64,000 bases of DNA from contig CALWIA010000009.1 in NCBI GenBank assembly GCA_944380605.1, positions 46,507-110,506 of the forward strand, given 5' to 3'. Of the stretch, positions 62,565 through 64,000 are shown piece by piece. Source of the stretch: an uncultured Lachnospiraceae bacterium (GTDB lineage: Bacteria > Bacillota > Clostridia > Lachnospirales > Lachnospiraceae). Both the position numbers and the translations under genes were made by a program. Position 1 is the first letter of the stretch; each line of letters begins with the position of its first letter. Under the pieces are notes generated by a model. That model did not search any database. It saw only the letters and a list, made by a program, of their open reading frames with translations, and was not told the DNA's origin.

Positions 62565-63791
62565 ATGAGAAAAGTGGTAATTGCGGGTGGCGGCGCAGCC
62601 GGAATGGCGGCCGCCATTTCCGCGGCTGAACGGGGTTTTGAAGTACATATTTTTGAGAAAAATGAGAAACTGGGGAAAAAGGTCTTTATCACGGGAAAAG
62701 GACGCTGCAACGTGACCAACGCGTGCGATATGGAAACGATGCTGCGCCGGGTGGTGACCAATCCCCGTTTTTTATACAGCAGTTTTTACGGCTTTACCAA
62801 CGAAGACATGATGCGGCTTCTGGAAGAAAACGGCTGCCCGCTGAAGACGGAGCGGGGCGAGCGGGTATTTCCGGTTTCGGACAAGTCCTCGGACGTCATC
62901 GCCGCGCTGACCCGGAAACTGAAGGCGCTGGGGGTGCAGGTGCACCTGCGCGCCGAGGTGAAGGAACTGCTGGCAAAAGACGGACGCTGCGCCGGCATCC
63001 GCACCGGCAGCGGTCTGGAGGTGCCGGCGGACGCGGTGATTGTGGCTACCGGCGGCCTGTCGTATCCGTCCACCGGCTCCACCGGCGACGGGTACGCTTT
63101 TGCCAGGGAATGGGGCCATACGGTGACGGAACTGCGGCCGGCGCTGGTGCCTATGAACGCCTCGGACGACTGCGTCCATGAACTGCAGGGGCTTTCCCTG
63201 AAAAATGTGGAGGCGTCTGTCTGGGACGGGAAAAAGGAGCTGTACCGGGAGTTCGGGGAAATGCTGTTTACCCATTTCGGCGTCAGCGGACCCATTATCC
63301 TAAGCGCCAGCAGCTTTGTGGCGGGAATCCTTTCCCGGCGGCCTCTCCAGCTGAAGATCAACCTGAAGCCGGCGCTGACGGAGGAACAGCTGGACGTCCG
63401 GTTCCTGCGGGAATTTGAGGAATCCGCCAACCGGCAGTTCAAAAATTCCCTGAATCATCTGTATCCGGCCAAGCTGATTCCGGTGATGATCCGCCGCAGC
63501 GGCATCGCTCCGGATAAGAAGGTCAACGAGATCACCAGACAGGAGCGGCAGCAGCTGGTGCGGCTGACCCGGGAATTCCCCATGACCCTGACGGGCCTCC
63601 GGGATTTTAAGGAGGCCATTATCACCCAGGGCGGCGTCTCCGTCCGTGAAATCCAGCCGTCTACCATGGAGTCCAAAAAGCTGCCGGGGCTGTTTTTTGC
63701 CGGCGAGGTGCTGGATCTGGACGCGGTCACCGGCGGATTTAACCTGCAGATCGCCTGGTCCACGGGGTGGGCCGCGGGGCAGGGGTGCTGA
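62565..63791 (+). CDS. HI0933/BaiN-like FAD-dependent oxidoreductase
   Basis: A 408-residue flavoprotein. The N-terminal FAD site is IAGGGAAGMAAAIS with the acid in HIFEKNEK; KVFITGKGRCNVTNA and ATGGLSYPSTGSTGDGY are marks of the HI0933 (YhiN) family, as is the C-terminal GGVSVREI with AGEVLDLDAVTGGFN. Most members have no proven substrate; BaiN was proposed for bile acid dehydroxylation. The gene lies 3 bp after the VOC gene, probably in one transcript. Confidence 0.92.
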   Translation: MRKVVIAGGGAAGMAAAISAAERGFEVHIFEKNEKLGKKVFITGKGRCNVTNACDMETMLRRVVTNPRFLYSSFYGFTNEDMMRLLEENGCPLKTERGERVFPVSDKSSDVIAALTRKLKALGVQVHLRAEVKELLAKDGRCAGIRTGSGLEVPADAVIVATGGLSYPSTGSTGDGYAFAREWGHTVTELRPALVPMNASDDCVHELQGLSLKNVEASVWDGKKELYREFGEMLFTHFGVSGPIILSASSFVAGILSRRPLQLKINLKPALTEEQLDVRFLREFEESANRQFKNSLNHLYPAKLIPVMIRRSGIAPDKKVNEITRQERQQLVRLTREFPMTLTGLRDFKEAIITQGGVSVREIQPSTMESKKLPGLFFAGEVLDLDAVTGGFNLQIAWSTGWAAGQGC

Positions 63792-64000
63792 GGACGGTTT
63801 GTTAATTTACATTTATAAGGGAATTTAAGACATTTAAAGGGAATTATACGAGTCGGAAAGCTGGATTTTTTTGCATTTATATCGGAACTACCGGTTTTGG
63901 AAAGCCTTATAAAATAAGGACTCCCAGAGAAAAATGTACATTTGTAAAGGAATTATGAGAGTCTGATGCCAAAAGAATTTTTTACATTTATATCGGAACC
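63792..64000. repeat. AT-rich tract with five degenerate copies of a 16-18-nt motif
   Basis: No gene is seen. A motif like ACATTTRTAARGGAATT begins at 63809, 63830, 63873, 63938 and 63984. Copies 2-3 and 4-5 form a pair repeated at about 108-111 nt, together with AAAGG(G)AATTAT-GAGTC. CCTTAT-AAA-ATAAGG (63905-63919) is a small perfect palindrome. The tract runs off the window, so its full extent is unknown. Confidence 0.65.

Overview
The window is about 60% GC chromosomal DNA from a Gram-positive anaerobe, most likely a high-GC member of the Lachnospiraceae (Clostridia). The evidence is the gene order (ruvA-ruvB-zapA-U32 peptidase-SEDS protein-PBP; secG-rnr-smpB; pheS-pheT), T-box leaders on two aminoacyl-tRNA synthetase genes, a PPi-type phosphofructokinase, a SleL-like spore cortex hydrolase, Firmicutes-type promoters and strong AGGAGG ribosome binding sites. 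Genes are tightly packed on both strands. No prophage, insertion sequence, CRISPR array or rRNA was seen.

Layout. 1-2.9 kb: CoA-acylating semialdehyde dehydrogenase and an iron alcohol dehydrogenase. 2.9-5.2 kb: divergent DnaQ/RNase H-fold nuclease and an alpha/beta hydrolase. 5.3-12.5 kb: recombination and cell-envelope operon (ruvA, ruvB, zapA, U32 peptidase, FtsW/RodA-type SEDS protein, class B PBP). 12.5-19.8 kb: Nudix hydrolase, M32 carboxypeptidase, PPi-phosphofructokinase, cysteine synthase, YihY membrane protein, MFS transporter, HD hydrolase. 19.8-22.4 kb: a compositionally odd block with a LysR regulator, a 98-codon remnant of aconitase and an isocitrate dehydrogenase-type enzyme. 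22.4-28.6 kb: SGNH esterase, a LysR regulator facing a heterodimeric ABC exporter through an overlapping palindromic promoter pair, and a HAD phosphatase. 28.7-40.4 kb: T-box/pheST, enolase, a DUF2264-like protein, secG-rnr-smpB, bioY with a BirA operator, and a PIN-PhoH ATPase. 40.4-48.6 kb: GT8 and GT2 glycosyltransferases, a DUF5131-type protein and two large polytopic membrane proteins, one carrying cell-wall-binding repeats. 48.7-51.6 kb: tmRNA, AraC regulator and GH51 arabinofuranosidase. 51.7-60.3 kb: MATE transporter, ilvE, T-box/thrS, DUF523, LysM-GH18 hydrolase, HD hydrolase, aspartate kinase. 60.3-64 kb: tRNA-Ala(CGC), two-domain PPK2 enzyme, VOC protein, HI0933-like flavoprotein, then an AT-rich repeat tract running off the window end.

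Most genes are housekeeping. The unusual items are the truncated aconitase of native GC between two lower-GC genes (19.8-22.4 kb); the near-perfect 14-bp dyad holding two face-to-face promoters (24.1 kb); a terminator whose 3' arm holds the enolase Shine-Dalgarno sequence (32.6 kb); the cell-wall-repeat/GT-C-like membrane fusion (43.6 kb); a plus-strand terminator in the bioY leader that would make the smpB 3' UTR antisense to bioY (38.7 kb); and five degenerate copies of a 16-18-nt motif at the right end. Many starts were moved downstream of the longest open frame because of Shine-Dalgarno placement or because the longer start lies inside a promoter.
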